Shown here piece after piece: positions 23,430-31,050 of a stretch of DNA of 39,074 bases; the stretch's first letter is position 1; the number at the start of each line of letters is the position of its first letter. The DNA comes from Pseudomonas proteolytica (GTDB lineage Bacteria > Pseudomonadota > Gammaproteobacteria > Pseudomonadales > Pseudomonadaceae), in NCBI RefSeq assembly GCF_007858275.1, contig NZ_VFEV01000049.1, forward strand, positions 1 to 39,074. The letters are read 5' to 3'. The notes under the pieces were generated by a model that ran no database searches, had not been told where the DNA came from, and saw only the letters and a list, made by a program, of their open reading frames with translations. The position numbers and the translations under genes are program-made.

Positions 23430-24335
23430 GTGTCGCTGCCTGACTTCAACCTGCTGATCACCCTGGACGTGCTGTTGGCCGAAGGCAGCGTCGCCCGTGC
23501 CGCCCAACGCCTGGGCCTGAGCCCCTCAGCCATGAGCCGTGCGTTGGCGCGGCTGCGTGAAACCACCGGCGATCCGCTGCTGGTGCGTGCCGGACGCGGC
23601 CTGGTGCCGACGCCCCGGGCCCTGGAACTGCGCGAACGGGTCGGCCAACTGGTGCAGGAGGCCGAAGCGCTGCTGCGTCCGCGGCAGGTCCTGGACCTCA
23701 AGGGCCTGGTGCGGACCTTCGTGCTGCGCACCAGCGAAGGGTTCGTCGAAAGTTTCGGTCCTGCGCTGATCGCCCATGTGGCTGAGCAGGCACCCGGCGT
23801 GCGCCTGCACTTTGTGCATAAGCCCGGTGCGCCGCTGCGCGACAGCAGCGTGGACCTGGAAACCGGCGTCGTCGATAGCAGCGCCCACCCCGAAGTCCTC
23901 ACCCAGTTGCTGTTTCGCGACCGCTTTATCGGTGTGGTGCGCGCCGGCCACCCATTGAGCCAAGGCCCCATCACCACCGCGCGCTACGCCGCCGGCCGGC
24001 ATATCTACGTGTCTCGGCGCGGGCGCGAACGTGGGCAGATCGACCACGCACTTGAGGCCTTGGACCTGACGCGAGACGTGGCAACTATCGTCACCGGGTT
24101 CTCTACGGCCGTGGCCCTGGCGCAACGGACCGACCTGATCGCCAGCGTTCCCGAGCGCTATACCAGCGGTCTGCGTGAGGGCCTGTTCAGCTTTGCCCTG
24201 CCGGTCGAGGTGCCGCCGTTCAGCGTGGCGATGCTCTGGCATCCACGGCTGGATGCCGACCTCGCGCATCGTTGGTTGCGCGGCTGTTTGCGCCAGGTGT
24301 GTGGCGCAGAACAGGTACAATCCCCGCTGCCTTGA
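23430..24335 (+). CDS. LysR-family transcriptional regulator
   Basis: Starting at GTG 23430 (ATAAGG 9 nt upstream; VSLPDFNLLITLDVLL is the usual family N-terminus) the protein has 301 residues, normal for LysR. The reading frame stays open upstream, but that part overlaps the divergent MFS gene and lacks LysR homology. The helix-turn-helix is EGSVARAAQRLGLSPSAMSRALARLRETTGDPLLVR. The C-terminal periplasmic-binding-protein-like effector domain runs from about residue 90 (FVLRTSEGFVESFGPALIAHV). It probably controls the divergent efflux pump. Sequence features (PSAMSRAL, DPLLVRAGRGLVPTPRA) resemble the NodD/LinR-like subgroup. Confidence 0.88.
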   Translation: MSLPDFNLLITLDVLLAEGSVARAAQRLGLSPSAMSRALARLRETTGDPLLVRAGRGLVPTPRALELRERVGQLVQEAEALLRPRQVLDLKGLVRTFVLRTSEGFVESFGPALIAHVAEQAPGVRLHFVHKPGAPLRDSSVDLETGVVDSSAHPEVLTQLLFRDRFIGVVRAGHPLSQGPITTARYAAGRHIYVSRRGRERGQIDHALEALDLTRDVATIVTGFSTAVALAQRTDLIASVPERYTSGLREGLFSFALPVEVPPFSVAMLWHPRLDADLAHRWLRGCLRQVCGAEQVQSPLP

Positions 24336-24363
24336 TTGCGAAATACCAGGAAACAGGAATTCG

Positions 24364-25044
24364 ATGTTCACCCTTACCCACTACACCAGCCCATGCCCTG
24401 AGCCCGTCAACAGTCAGATCTTGCAGATGGTGGTCGACTACCTGACCGATATCAGCTCGGTCGCCTTACCGCCGAGCAACCTGCTGTACAACATCTACCA
24501 GTATGCAATCGGCTACGAAGTGCACCTGTACCTGGAGGCGCTGGGTGGGGCCAAGGGCATTGCGGTCGAGCTGATTGTGGCGACCGATGAGCAGGATCCG
24601 GCCAAGGTCGTCGGCTTCTTGCTGTACCTGCCGGTCAAGGACGATCCCGAGGCCTGCGGCGTGGCCTATATGGCCGTGCATGCCAGCCACCGCCGCCAGG
24701 GCGTGGCGCGGGTGATGATGGATGAGATGCTCAGCCGTTACCCCCATGGCGAATTGACCTGCACCGTGGAAAAAGTCCCGGCCTTTGAATCCATGGGCTT
24801 CCAGGTGCGCGGCGTGCGCGGGACTCAGGTGTTGATGAATACACGCGACTACAGCACCGATGGCCTGATGGGCGTGTTGGATGTGGCATCGATCTATAGC
24901 TCGCTGGAAGTGCGGCAAATCCACACCTACCTGCTACAGAAACACGGCAAGCGCGCGATGATCGATGCCGAGAAACAGCGCGACCGGCATTTCGACCAGA
25001 TGACCCGCAAGGCCCGGCTATTCGTACAGAGCCGCTTGGCCTGA
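24364..25044 (+). CDS. GNAT-family N-acetyltransferase
   Basis: This 226-residue protein has the acetyl-CoA-binding motif in VAYMAVHASHRRQGVARVMMDEML (the R/Q-x-x-G-x-A segment is RRQGVA), preceded by a strand with VVGFLLYLPV. The C-terminal 60 residues (DVASIYSSLEVRQIHTYLLQKHGKRAMIDAEKQRDRHFDQMTRKARLFVQSRL) extend beyond a minimal GNAT and are helical and basic. ATG 24364 follows AGGAA by 4 nt, 28 bp after the LysR stop. The substrate is unknown. Confidence 0.85.
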   Translation: MFTLTHYTSPCPEPVNSQILQMVVDYLTDISSVALPPSNLLYNIYQYAIGYEVHLYLEALGGAKGIAVELIVATDEQDPAKVVGFLLYLPVKDDPEACGVAYMAVHASHRRQGVARVMMDEMLSRYPHGELTCTVEKVPAFESMGFQVRGVRGTQVLMNTRDYSTDGLMGVLDVASIYSSLEVRQIHTYLLQKHGKRAMIDAEKQRDRHFDQMTRKARLFVQSRLA

Positions 25045-25072
25045 CTGGGCTTCGAACTTACTGTGGACCGCT

Positions 25073-25595
25073 GGCTTTATGTGGCGAGCGGGCTTGCCCC
25101 GCGCTGGGTGGCGAAGCCACCCCAACAGCCTCACCATGCTCCGTCAGACACACCGAGGTGGTAGGTTTTGGGGCTGCTGCGCAGCCCAACGGGACAAGCC
25201 CCCTCGCCACAGGGGGCTTGCAGCCCCCTCAAGCCTACTGTGTGACTACTGGCTTTATGTGGCGAGCGGGCTTGCCCCGCGCTGGGTGGCGAAGCCACCC
25301 CAACCGCCTCACCATGCTCCGCCAGACACACCGAGATGGCAGGTTTTGGGGCTGCTGCGCAGCCCAACGGGGGCGATACGGCGTTCCGGCAAGCCCCCTC
25401 GCCACAGGGAACTTGCAGCCCCCTCAAGCCTACTGTGTGACTACTGGCTTTATGTGGCGAGCGGGCTTGACCCGGGTGGCGAAGCCACCCCAACAGCCTC
25501 ACCCCGTTCCGCCAGGTACACCGAGATGGCAGGTTTTGGGGCTGCTGCGCAGCCCAGCGGGGGCGATACGGCGTTCCGGCAAGCCCCCTCGCCAC
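25073..25595. repeat. Three tandem long repeats built of short hairpins (REP-like composite)
   Basis: The 600-bp gap between convergent genes 25044(+) and 25646(-) is filled by three copies of a 150-195-bp unit: 25073-25250, 25251-25445 and 25446-25595. Each starts GGCTTTATGTGGCGAGCGGG; the unit ends also contain GTGGCGAGCGGGCTTG and CAAGCCCCCTCGCCAC as inverted arms. Inside unit 1 are three perfect 7-bp hairpins with 3-nt loops: GGGTGGC-GAA-GCCACCC (25106-25122), GGGCTGC-TGC-GCAGCCC (25171-25187) and GGGGGCT-TGC-AGCCCCC (25212-25228). Unit 2 has a 17-bp insert (GGCGATACGGCGTTCCG) shared with unit 3. Open frames across this region are by-products of the repeats and show no protein family. Confidence 0.9.
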
Positions 25596-25645
25596 GACCG
25601 TGTCCATAACCACAATTGCCCCCAGGGCCAGATAAAACCGGTCGG

Positions 25646-26047
25646 TTACAACAAAGGCGGGCTGTCGCGGAAAAGGTCATGGGCATCGAGCAACCGGTAC
25701 GCAATCTCCGGCCGTTTCTCCAGCCCTTTGCGAATCGCTGCCGGAATTGACTGCCGCGTCTTGCGGCACAGCCCCGGCAGTTCATCGATCACGATCTGGA
25801 TCCCGCGCATGCTTTTGACTTCGGTATGCCCTGGGGCGATGTGCACGCGGATGCCCAATTGCTGGTGCATCAAGTGTTGCATGCGTTCCAGGTCTGCCAG
25901 GCTTTGCAGGTTTTCCAGGCGTTCGAGCAGTTTTTTTTCTTCCTGGCGGGTCAATTGCAGGATGCGCTGGTCGGTACCGGGCGCATCGAGCAATTGCTCG
26001 CGCGCGCAATCACACACAGCAGGTGGGCAGGGTTGGCGAATTGTCAT
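25646..26047 (-). CDS. Conserved small protein with N-terminal Cys cluster, unknown function
   Basis: This 133-residue protein opens MTIRQPCPPAVCDCAREQLL, with three cysteines in a C-x4-C-x-C pattern that could bind metal or form disulfides. A helical middle (RILQLTRQEEKKLLERLENLQSLADLERMQHLMHQQLG) follows, then RVHIAPGHTEVKSMRGIQIVIDELPGLCRKTRQSIPAAIRKGLE. No domain is recognised with certainty. ATG 26047 is preferred over the GTG at 26053 because GGGAG lies 5 nt upstream. It lies 32 bp behind aroA... reading leftwards it is upstream of nothing but the repeat array, so it is the gene after aroA rather than before it. Confidence 0.7.
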   Translation of the reverse strand: MTIRQPCPPAVCDCAREQLLDAPGTDQRILQLTRQEEKKLLERLENLQSLADLERMQHLMHQQLGIRVHIAPGHTEVKSMRGIQIVIDELPGLCRKTRQSIPAAIRKGLEKRPEIAYRLLDAHDLFRDSPPLL

Positions 26048-26079
26048 GATCACTCCCTCCCCACGCTGGTGCTGACGGC

Positions 26080-27336
26080 TCAGTAGGTCAGTTGCACGCC
26101 CAGGCTGCCCAGGGCGTTCCAGTACTCAGGATAGGTCTTGCCCACGCAGTCCGGGTCCTGGATCCGGATACCCGAGACTTTCAGGCCCGCCAGGGCAAAG
26201 CACATGGCGATGCGGTGGTCGGCGTGGGTGTCGATCAGCGCGGTGCAGGCCGTGCCCGCCAGCGCGGGATCGCTGGCCACCAGCAAGTCATCACCGATAA
26301 TGGTCGCCAGGCCCGGGCGGATCTCGTTGAGGCCGTCATGCAGGGCCTGGACGCGGTCGCATTCCTTGACGCGCAGGTTGGCCAGCTCGGTGAAGCGCAC
26401 CGGGGTATTGTTGAACGCCGCCAGCACCGCCAGGGTCGGGATGGCGTCCTGCATCTGCGAGCCGATCACCGTGGCCGGCATCTGCGGGAATTGCGCGATC
26501 ACGGCCTGGGCCTTGGCGTCGGGCTGGGTGAAATCCTGTGCGGCGACGCCCAGGTCGATGCTGCCGCCGGTCAGCACTTCGGCAGCCCACAAGTAGGTGG
26601 CGGCAGACGCGTCGGGTTCGATCAGGTAATCATTGGCGGTGTAGCCGGTAGGGGCCACGCGCCAGGTGCTGTCGTTGACCACTTCCACCTGGGCGCCAAA
26701 GGCGCGCATGCAATCCAGGGTCAGGTCGACGTAACCACGGGCGCCGATGTCTTTGCCGGTCAACGCTACTTCGATCGGCGCTTCGCCACAGGCGGCAAGC
26801 ATCAGCAGTGCCGAGACGTATTGGCTGGACAGGCCGCCATCGATCTCGAAGCGCTTGGCCTGCACGCGGCCAGTGCCGTGCACGGTCACAGGCGGGCAGC
26901 CGGTGGGGCTTTCAACCTTGATGCCATTGTGGTTCAGGGTCGCCAGTAGCGGGCCGATGGGGCGCTTTTGCATGTACTCGTCGCCGTCCAGTACCACGGT
27001 GCCTTCCACGGTCGCCACGGCGGCTGTGAGAAAGCGCATCGCGGTGCCGGCGTTGCCGAGGAACAGCGGTTGCGCCGGTAACTGCAGCTTGCCATGGCCG
27101 GTGACAACAAAGGTCACGTCATCCGGCTCATCGATGGTCACGCCCATCTGGCGCAAGGCCACGGACATATGCCGGGTGTCATCGCTTTTCAGCGCGCCGC
27201 TCAGGCGGCTGGTGCCCTTGGCCAGGGCTGCCAGCAGCAGGGCGCGGTTGGTAATGGATTTGGAGCCGGGAGGCGCTACCTTGCCGTGCAATGGAAAGTT
27301 GGGCGGTGTCACGGTCACGGTTTTCTGCGAACTCAA
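26080..27336 (-). CDS. aroA: 3-phosphoshikimate 1-carboxyvinyltransferase (EPSP synthase)
   Basis: This enzyme makes 5-enolpyruvylshikimate-3-phosphate from shikimate-3-phosphate and PEP in the shikimate pathway. Markers are APPGSKSITNRALLLAALAKG, LFLGNAGTAMRFLTAAVA, DGDEYMQKRPIGPLL, DGGLSSQYVSALLM, EPDASAATY, LRVKECDR and DTHADHRIAMCFAL. The start is probably TTG 27336 (MSSQKTVTV, 418 residues), with CAGGAG 9 nt upstream; a TTG at 27357 would add seven residues. The sequence strongly resembles the stand-alone EPSP synthase of P. fluorescens strains. In the PEP-site motif, Phe follows GNAGTAMR where E. coli has Pro101. Most pseudomonads also carry an aroA domain fused to prephenate dehydrogenase elsewhere, so this may be a second copy. 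Confidence 0.95.
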   Translation of the reverse strand: MSSQKTVTVTPPNFPLHGKVAPPGSKSITNRALLLAALAKGTSRLSGALKSDDTRHMSVALRQMGVTIDEPDDVTFVVTGHGKLQLPAQPLFLGNAGTAMRFLTAAVATVEGTVVLDGDEYMQKRPIGPLLATLNHNGIKVESPTGCPPVTVHGTGRVQAKRFEIDGGLSSQYVSALLMLAACGEAPIEVALTGKDIGARGYVDLTLDCMRAFGAQVEVVNDSTWRVAPTGYTANDYLIEPDASAATYLWAAEVLTGGSIDLGVAAQDFTQPDAKAQAVIAQFPQMPATVIGSQMQDAIPTLAVLAAFNNTPVRFTELANLRVKECDRVQALHDGLNEIRPGLATIIGDDLLVASDPALAGTACTALIDTHADHRIAMCFALAGLKVSGIRIQDPDCVGKTYPEYWNALGSLGVQLTY

Positions 27337-27438
27337 GGTACAAGGCTCCTGATTCAAGGCGCGGTGGCTGGGAGTGGCCGGCTGGCGGAGACGAATAATC
27401 GACCATCCGGCACGCTAGGGTCAAATCATGGCGCAGGT

Positions 27439-27996
27439 TTAACCGCGCAGGCTCAACCAATAGGCATGCAAGGCCCTGGCCGCCGGTTCGATGCGGGCCA
27501 CCTGTTGTTGATGGGCGGCCACATCCAGGTCGGCCGGCAATTGGAAGTTGTCCTGCTCGGCGCACCAGGAGATGGTTTCCAACTGCGCTGCCTGCTCGGC
27601 CGGCAGGGCTGGCCATTGGCTGATCGCGGCGCCACGGATATAGCCAAAGCACCATTCCTCGGCGAGGGTCAGCGGCAGGCCCTGGTGTTCGGTTTGTTCG
27701 AAGCGCGCCTGAAAACCCTGGGCGTCGCTGGCCAACTGCTGGGCGATGCCAGTGAGATGACGTGTGCACAGGTCGATGAACTGCTCCAGTTCGGCCTTGC
27801 TTTCCCATGCCGGGATCTGGTCGCCCCAGATGGCCGGGAACCAGATGGCAACATCCACCGGCGCCGGGCCGGACACCAGGGCGGTGAAGTAGCCATCGAA
27901 CTCGGCCAGGTTCAGTACCGAGTTGTCGTCGCCGTACTTGAGCAGAATGTCTTCGATGAACTCGAAATCGGCAGGGGCGAGGGCTGGGTCGTGCAT
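27439..27996 (-). CDS. UPF0149 / YecA-family protein
   Basis: This 185-residue protein matches the UPF0149 (YgfB/YecA) family: FEFIEDILLKYGDDNSVLNLAEFDGYFTALVSGP near the start and LPLTLAEEWCFGYIRGAAISQWPALP in the middle. E. coli YecA carries a C-terminal SEC-C zinc motif; this protein ends without one. The molecular role is unclear. GGATATTTTC precedes the ATG, with GGAT as a weak ribosome site. It is followed by aroA about 100 bp further on the same strand. Confidence 0.82.
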   Translation of the reverse strand: MHDPALAPADFEFIEDILLKYGDDNSVLNLAEFDGYFTALVSGPAPVDVAIWFPAIWGDQIPAWESKAELEQFIDLCTRHLTGIAQQLASDAQGFQARFEQTEHQGLPLTLAEEWCFGYIRGAAISQWPALPAEQAAQLETISWCAEQDNFQLPADLDVAAHQQQVARIEPAARALHAYWLSLRG

Positions 27997-28080
27997 GAAA
28001 ATATCCTTTGAGCGTCAAGCGCCGCAGATAAGGCGGCGTAAAACGCGGAGGATGGCGCGAGTCGGCGTTTTAATCCAGTG

Positions 28081-28773
28081 CTAGATCACCTTCACCGCCC
28101 GGCCAATCGCCTGGATCGGCCCGGTTGGCTTACCGGTCGGCGAGCCATTGGGGCCTTCCAGGGTCATCTCGAACAGTTGGTTTGGCGCCAGCGGCGGCAG
28201 CTTGTCCAGGGGGATCGACAGGCTCTGCCCCGGCTTGACCAACCCGAGGGAAACCGGGCCTTGCCAGTCATCACCCTTGGTCCAGAACTCCAGGGCCTTG
28301 TCCGCCGGTATCTGCATGACGCCCAGGGGGATCAACTGGATTTGCTGATCGTTGCTGGCCTGGATTACCCAGCCTGGGGCCTGGCTTTGTGGCGCCGTCA
28401 GCACCACCACGTAGGCCGTCGGGTTGATGGCGGCGGGGCGGGTCAGCAGCAGCGATGCCAGCACCAAACTGGCCAGCAAGCCGGCACCGGCCAGGCCACG
28501 CCACAGCGCGAGCAGGTTCCACCAGGGCACCGGCGGCGTGTCGCCCACGGCGTGATGGCCCAGGCTGCGTTCAATGCGCCGCCACAGGTAGGGTGAAGGC
28601 GCCACCGGCTCGGCCAGCTCGGTCAGCGGCAACAAGCGCTGTTCCCAGGCCTCCACCGCCGCGCGCAAGGGCGCATCGTGTTCCAGGCGTTGCTGCACGT
28701 GCAGGCGTTGCTCGGCCGCCAGGGTGCCCAGTACGTATTCGCCGGCCAGGTCGTTCAATTCTTCGGGGGTCAT
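28081..28773 (-). CDS. Anti-sigma factor (RskA/anti-sigma-K type)
   Basis: This 230-residue protein is predicted to span the inner membrane once. The cytoplasmic N-terminal zinc-less anti-sigma region is about 1-85 (LNDLAGEYVLGTLAAEQRLHVQQRLEHDAPLRAAVEAWEQRL, then YLWRRIERSL). The membrane helix is about 100-118 (GLAGAGLLASLVLASLLL). The periplasmic RskA domain follows to the end (AYVVVLTAPQSQAPGWVIQA..., IPADKALEFWTKGD, SIPLDKLPPLAPNQLFEMTLEGPNGSPTGKPTGPI). Its ATG (28773) overlaps the sigma-factor stop as ATGA, so the two are translated together at matched levels. It should hold the sigma factor inactive until an envelope signal leads to release. Confidence 0.9.
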   Translation of the reverse strand: MTPEELNDLAGEYVLGTLAAEQRLHVQQRLEHDAPLRAAVEAWEQRLLPLTELAEPVAPSPYLWRRIERSLGHHAVGDTPPVPWWNLLALWRGLAGAGLLASLVLASLLLTRPAAINPTAYVVVLTAPQSQAPGWVIQASNDQQIQLIPLGVMQIPADKALEFWTKGDDWQGPVSLGLVKPGQSLSIPLDKLPPLAPNQLFEMTLEGPNGSPTGKPTGPIQAIGRAVKVI

Positions 28774-29309
28774 GCCATGCACTCACGCAATGCCGCGAGG
28801 CTGCGTTTGATCCAGGCTTTGACAGTCCCCAGCGGGGTGCCCAGTTTCTGTGCGATTTCACTGTGGGACAGGCCGTCGACATACGCATGCAGGATGCAAC
28901 TGCGACGCGCCGGTTCCAGGTGTTCCAGGCACTGGTAAACCTTGCCGCTACGGGCACGGTATTCGAAATGCTCGGTGCTGGGTTCAGCCGCCAAGGTCTG
29001 TTCATGCTCATCACTGAGCGCAACTTCGCGGCCCTTTTTGCGCATGACGTTGAGCGCCAGATGCCGGGTCACGCTATACACCCAGCCACGAGCCGAACCC
29101 CTACGCGGGTCGAAACCGCCGGCGCCGTTCCAGATATTGATAAACGCCTCATGCACGATGTCCTCCGCCAGGGCCGTATCCCGCGCAATGCGCTTGGCCA
29201 CGCCGAGCAGCCGGGCGCAATCCTGTTCGTACAACTGACGCAAGGCTTGCTGTTCGCCGCGGGCGCAGGCCAACAGGCAGGCTTCATAGTCAAAGAGAGG
29301 TTCGGGCAA
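28770..29309 (-). CDS. ECF sigma factor (SigK-like)
   Basis: This 179-residue protein has region 2 (LYEQDCARLLGVAKRIARDTALAEDIVHEAFINIWNGAGGFDPRRGSARGWVYSVTRHLALNVMRKK) and region 4 (CLEHLEPARRSCILHAYVDGLSHSEIAQKLGTPLGTVKAWIKRSLAALRECM). It directs RNA polymerase to a small stress regulon. It is coupled to the RskA-type anti-sigma gene downstream and lies 90 bp after a DUF3455 secreted-protein gene on the same strand, a probable target or operon partner. A perfect 8-bp GC hairpin sits in that 90-bp gap. Confidence 0.93.
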   Translation of the reverse strand: MPEPLFDYEACLLACARGEQQALRQLYEQDCARLLGVAKRIARDTALAEDIVHEAFINIWNGAGGFDPRRGSARGWVYSVTRHLALNVMRKKGREVALSDEHEQTLAAEPSTEHFEYRARSGKVYQCLEHLEPARRSCILHAYVDGLSHSEIAQKLGTPLGTVKAWIKRSLAALRECMA

Positions 29310-29336
29310 GGATTGTGGCCGCCTTTGAGGGTCAAG

Positions 29337-29358
29337 CCCCGGCCGCGATTGGCCGGGG
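29337..29358. other. GC-rich hairpin between the DUF3455 and sigma-factor genes
   Basis: CCCCGGCC (29337-29344) pairs perfectly with GGCCGGGG (29351-29358) around a 6-nt loop. On the minus strand it lies after the DUF3455 gene and before the sigma gene, without a following T run. It may act as a partial terminator, mRNA-end stabiliser or attenuator rather than a full terminator. Confidence 0.5.
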
Positions 29359-29399
29359 TGCTAGCGCAGCAGCTTAGACGACTTTTTTTGCCAGGCGCA

Positions 29400-29921
29400 T
29401 TATTTGGCCGCCCAGAAGATGTAATCCGCCTGGTACTTCACCACTTCTTGCTGGCCTTTGTTGGCGGTACTGCATTCGGCACTTGGCGCCACGCCACCCT
29501 TGAGCGCGACGCGCTGGATATAGCTGACCCCGTTCATTGCACCCTTGCCTTCGGCCGGGTTGGCCTTGACCAGTTGATAGGGCAGGTTGCCCGCGCTGGA
29601 CGGCGCCACGGCCAATTGCGTGCCGGTGACTTTCGAACCGTCCTGGGCCTGCCAGGTGGCGGGCGGGCCGAAGTAGGTGCCGACCTGCTTGCCGCTGCGA
29701 TCATTGAGCACTGCCTTGGGGCCGACGAAGACCCATTCGGTCTGGCCGGCAGCGTTGGCCTTGTCGCGGCACTCGTAGGTGATTTCGCCGACACCGGTGG
29801 TTTCCATGGTCACCTTGTGGCCGTCCGGCACCTTGATGCTGTCGGGCAGGCTGGTCTGGGCAAAGGCCGCGGGCGCCGCGAGCAGCAGGCAGGTCAGGCA
29901 GAGCAGGGGTTTAGTGTTCAT
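29400..29921 (-). CDS. Secreted DUF3455 protein
   Basis: This 173-residue exported protein has a signal peptide (MNTKPLLCLTCLLLAAPAAFAQ). The rest fits DUF3455: GVGEITYECRDK..., EWVFVGPKAVLNDRSGKQVGTYFGPPATWQAQDGSKVTGTQLA, then LPYQLVKANPAEGKGAMNGVSYIQRVALKGGVAPSAEC and YQADYIFW. Several cysteines suggest disulfide bonds in the periplasm. The family has no known activity. Location ahead of an ECF sigma/anti-sigma pair points to membership of an envelope-stress unit. Confidence 0.85.
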   Translation of the reverse strand: MNTKPLLCLTCLLLAAPAAFAQTSLPDSIKVPDGHKVTMETTGVGEITYECRDKANAAGQTEWVFVGPKAVLNDRSGKQVGTYFGPPATWQAQDGSKVTGTQLAVAPSSAGNLPYQLVKANPAEGKGAMNGVSYIQRVALKGGVAPSAECSTANKGQQEVVKYQADYIFWAAK

Positions 29922-30124
29922 CGGTGTCTCTCCGTAGGGGTGAACAGCAGAGCAGCGTTATGGCTACTACCTGTACTACTCACGGCACGGCTGACTGGAT
30001 GCACGGCGCGACAAATAAATCCATGAGACGTAAAAGGAATAAAGTCAGATCGTATTGATATAAGTCGTTATAAGAAAAATCGCTATGCTGCCGCCAGAAT
30101 TTTATAAGGCCGCAGGTAGTTGTA

Positions 30125-30910
30125 ATGGATGTGGGTAATTTTGGTTTTGTAGTGGCAGGCCTGATCGTTGGTTTTATCGTCGGCATGACCGGCGTCGGTG
30201 GCGGGTCGCTCATGACCCCGATCCTGTTGTGGTTCGGCATCAACCCCGCCACGGCGGTGGGCACCGACTTGCTGTATGCGGCCATCACCAAGTCCGGTGG
30301 GGTGCTGGTGCATGGCAAGAACAAGAACATCGACTGGACCATCACCGGCTGGCTGACCCTGGGCAGCGTGCCGGCAGTATTGTTGACGCTGTGGTTCCTC
30401 AAGAGTCTGCACACCGACCCCAGCGCGATGAACGAGGTGATCAAGCAGGCCCTGGGCGTGGTACTGCTGCTCACGGCCCTGGCGATTCTGTTCAAGAAAA
30501 AACTGTTGGCCTTTGCCCAGCACCATGCGGGCGACAACTACCATATGCGCCCGCGCAACCTCAACGGCCTGACAGTCTTCACCGGCGCGATCCTCGGCAC
30601 CATGGTCGCCCTGACCTCCATCGGTGCCGGCGCGCTGGGCACCGTGGCGTTGTTTATCCTGTATCCGTTCCTGGCCACCAAGCGCCTGGTGGGCACCGAA
30701 ATCGCCCACGCCGTACCGCTGACCCTGGTCGCAGGCCTAGGGCATGCGAGCATGGGTAACATGGACTGGCATTTGTTGGGGTTCTTGCTGATGGGGTCGC
30801 TGCCGGGGATCTACGTTGGCAGCCATATGTCAGGCCGGGTGCCGGATGAACTGCTGCGCCCGTGCCTGGCGGTGATGCTGGGGTTGATTGGTTTCAAGCT
30901 GGCGTTCTGA
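30125..30910 (+). CDS. TauE/SafE-family membrane transporter (anion/sulfite exporter type)
   Basis: This 261-residue inner-membrane protein has about eight hydrophobic segments in two related halves. The family motif is clear in VGGMTGVGGGSL-type sequence (FIVGMTGVGGGSLMTPILLWFGINPATAVGTDLLYAAITKSGG) and again in the second half (LTSIGAGALGTVALFILYPFLATKRLVGTEIAHAVPLTLVAGLGH). Members move sulfite, sulfoacetate or other organosulfur anions; the substrate here is unknown. The gene stands alone. Its 200-bp upstream region is AT-rich (TATTGATATAAGTCGTTATA), consistent with a promoter, but no specific site could be assigned. Confidence 0.87.
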   Translation: MDVGNFGFVVAGLIVGFIVGMTGVGGGSLMTPILLWFGINPATAVGTDLLYAAITKSGGVLVHGKNKNIDWTITGWLTLGSVPAVLLTLWFLKSLHTDPSAMNEVIKQALGVVLLLTALAILFKKKLLAFAQHHAGDNYHMRPRNLNGLTVFTGAILGTMVALTSIGAGALGTVALFILYPFLATKRLVGTEIAHAVPLTLVAGLGHASMGNMDWHLLGFLLMGSLPGIYVGSHMSGRVPDELLRPCLAVMLGLIGFKLAF

Positions 30911-30964
30911 CTGCGGTATGTTGTGGCAGTGGTGCTGTTGTGGCTGTGGTGCTTTTGTGGAGAG

Positions 30965-31041
30965 GGGCTGCTGCGCAGCCCAGCGCGGGGCAAGCCCGCT
31001 CGCCACAGCAAGCCCGCTTGCCACAACAAGTCCGCTTGCCA
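30965..31041. repeat. REP-derived hairpin and three half-repeats between convergent genes
   Basis: GGGCTGC-TGC-GCAGCCC (30965-30981) is the same hairpin module found in the 25-kb repeat array. Three tandem variants of CAAGCCCGCT(C/T)GCCACA follow, at about 30990-31008, 31009-31026 and 31027-31041. It lies between the TauE/SafE gene (+) and pcs (-) and could serve as a bidirectional transcription barrier. Confidence 0.75.
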
Positions 31042-31050
31042 CGATAAGCC

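Noticed and set aside
25073..25595. Possible CRISPR array because of three regularly spaced repeats
   Set aside because: Units are 150-195 bp, internally palindromic and contiguous, with no short repeat/spacer alternation and no cas genes.
25079..26075. Overlapping open frames of 160-305 codons across the repeat array
   Set aside because: They are translations of the tandem repeats (PPRHRGL, GLLRSP patterns), lack ribosome sites and family similarity, and partly overlap the 25646-26047 gene.
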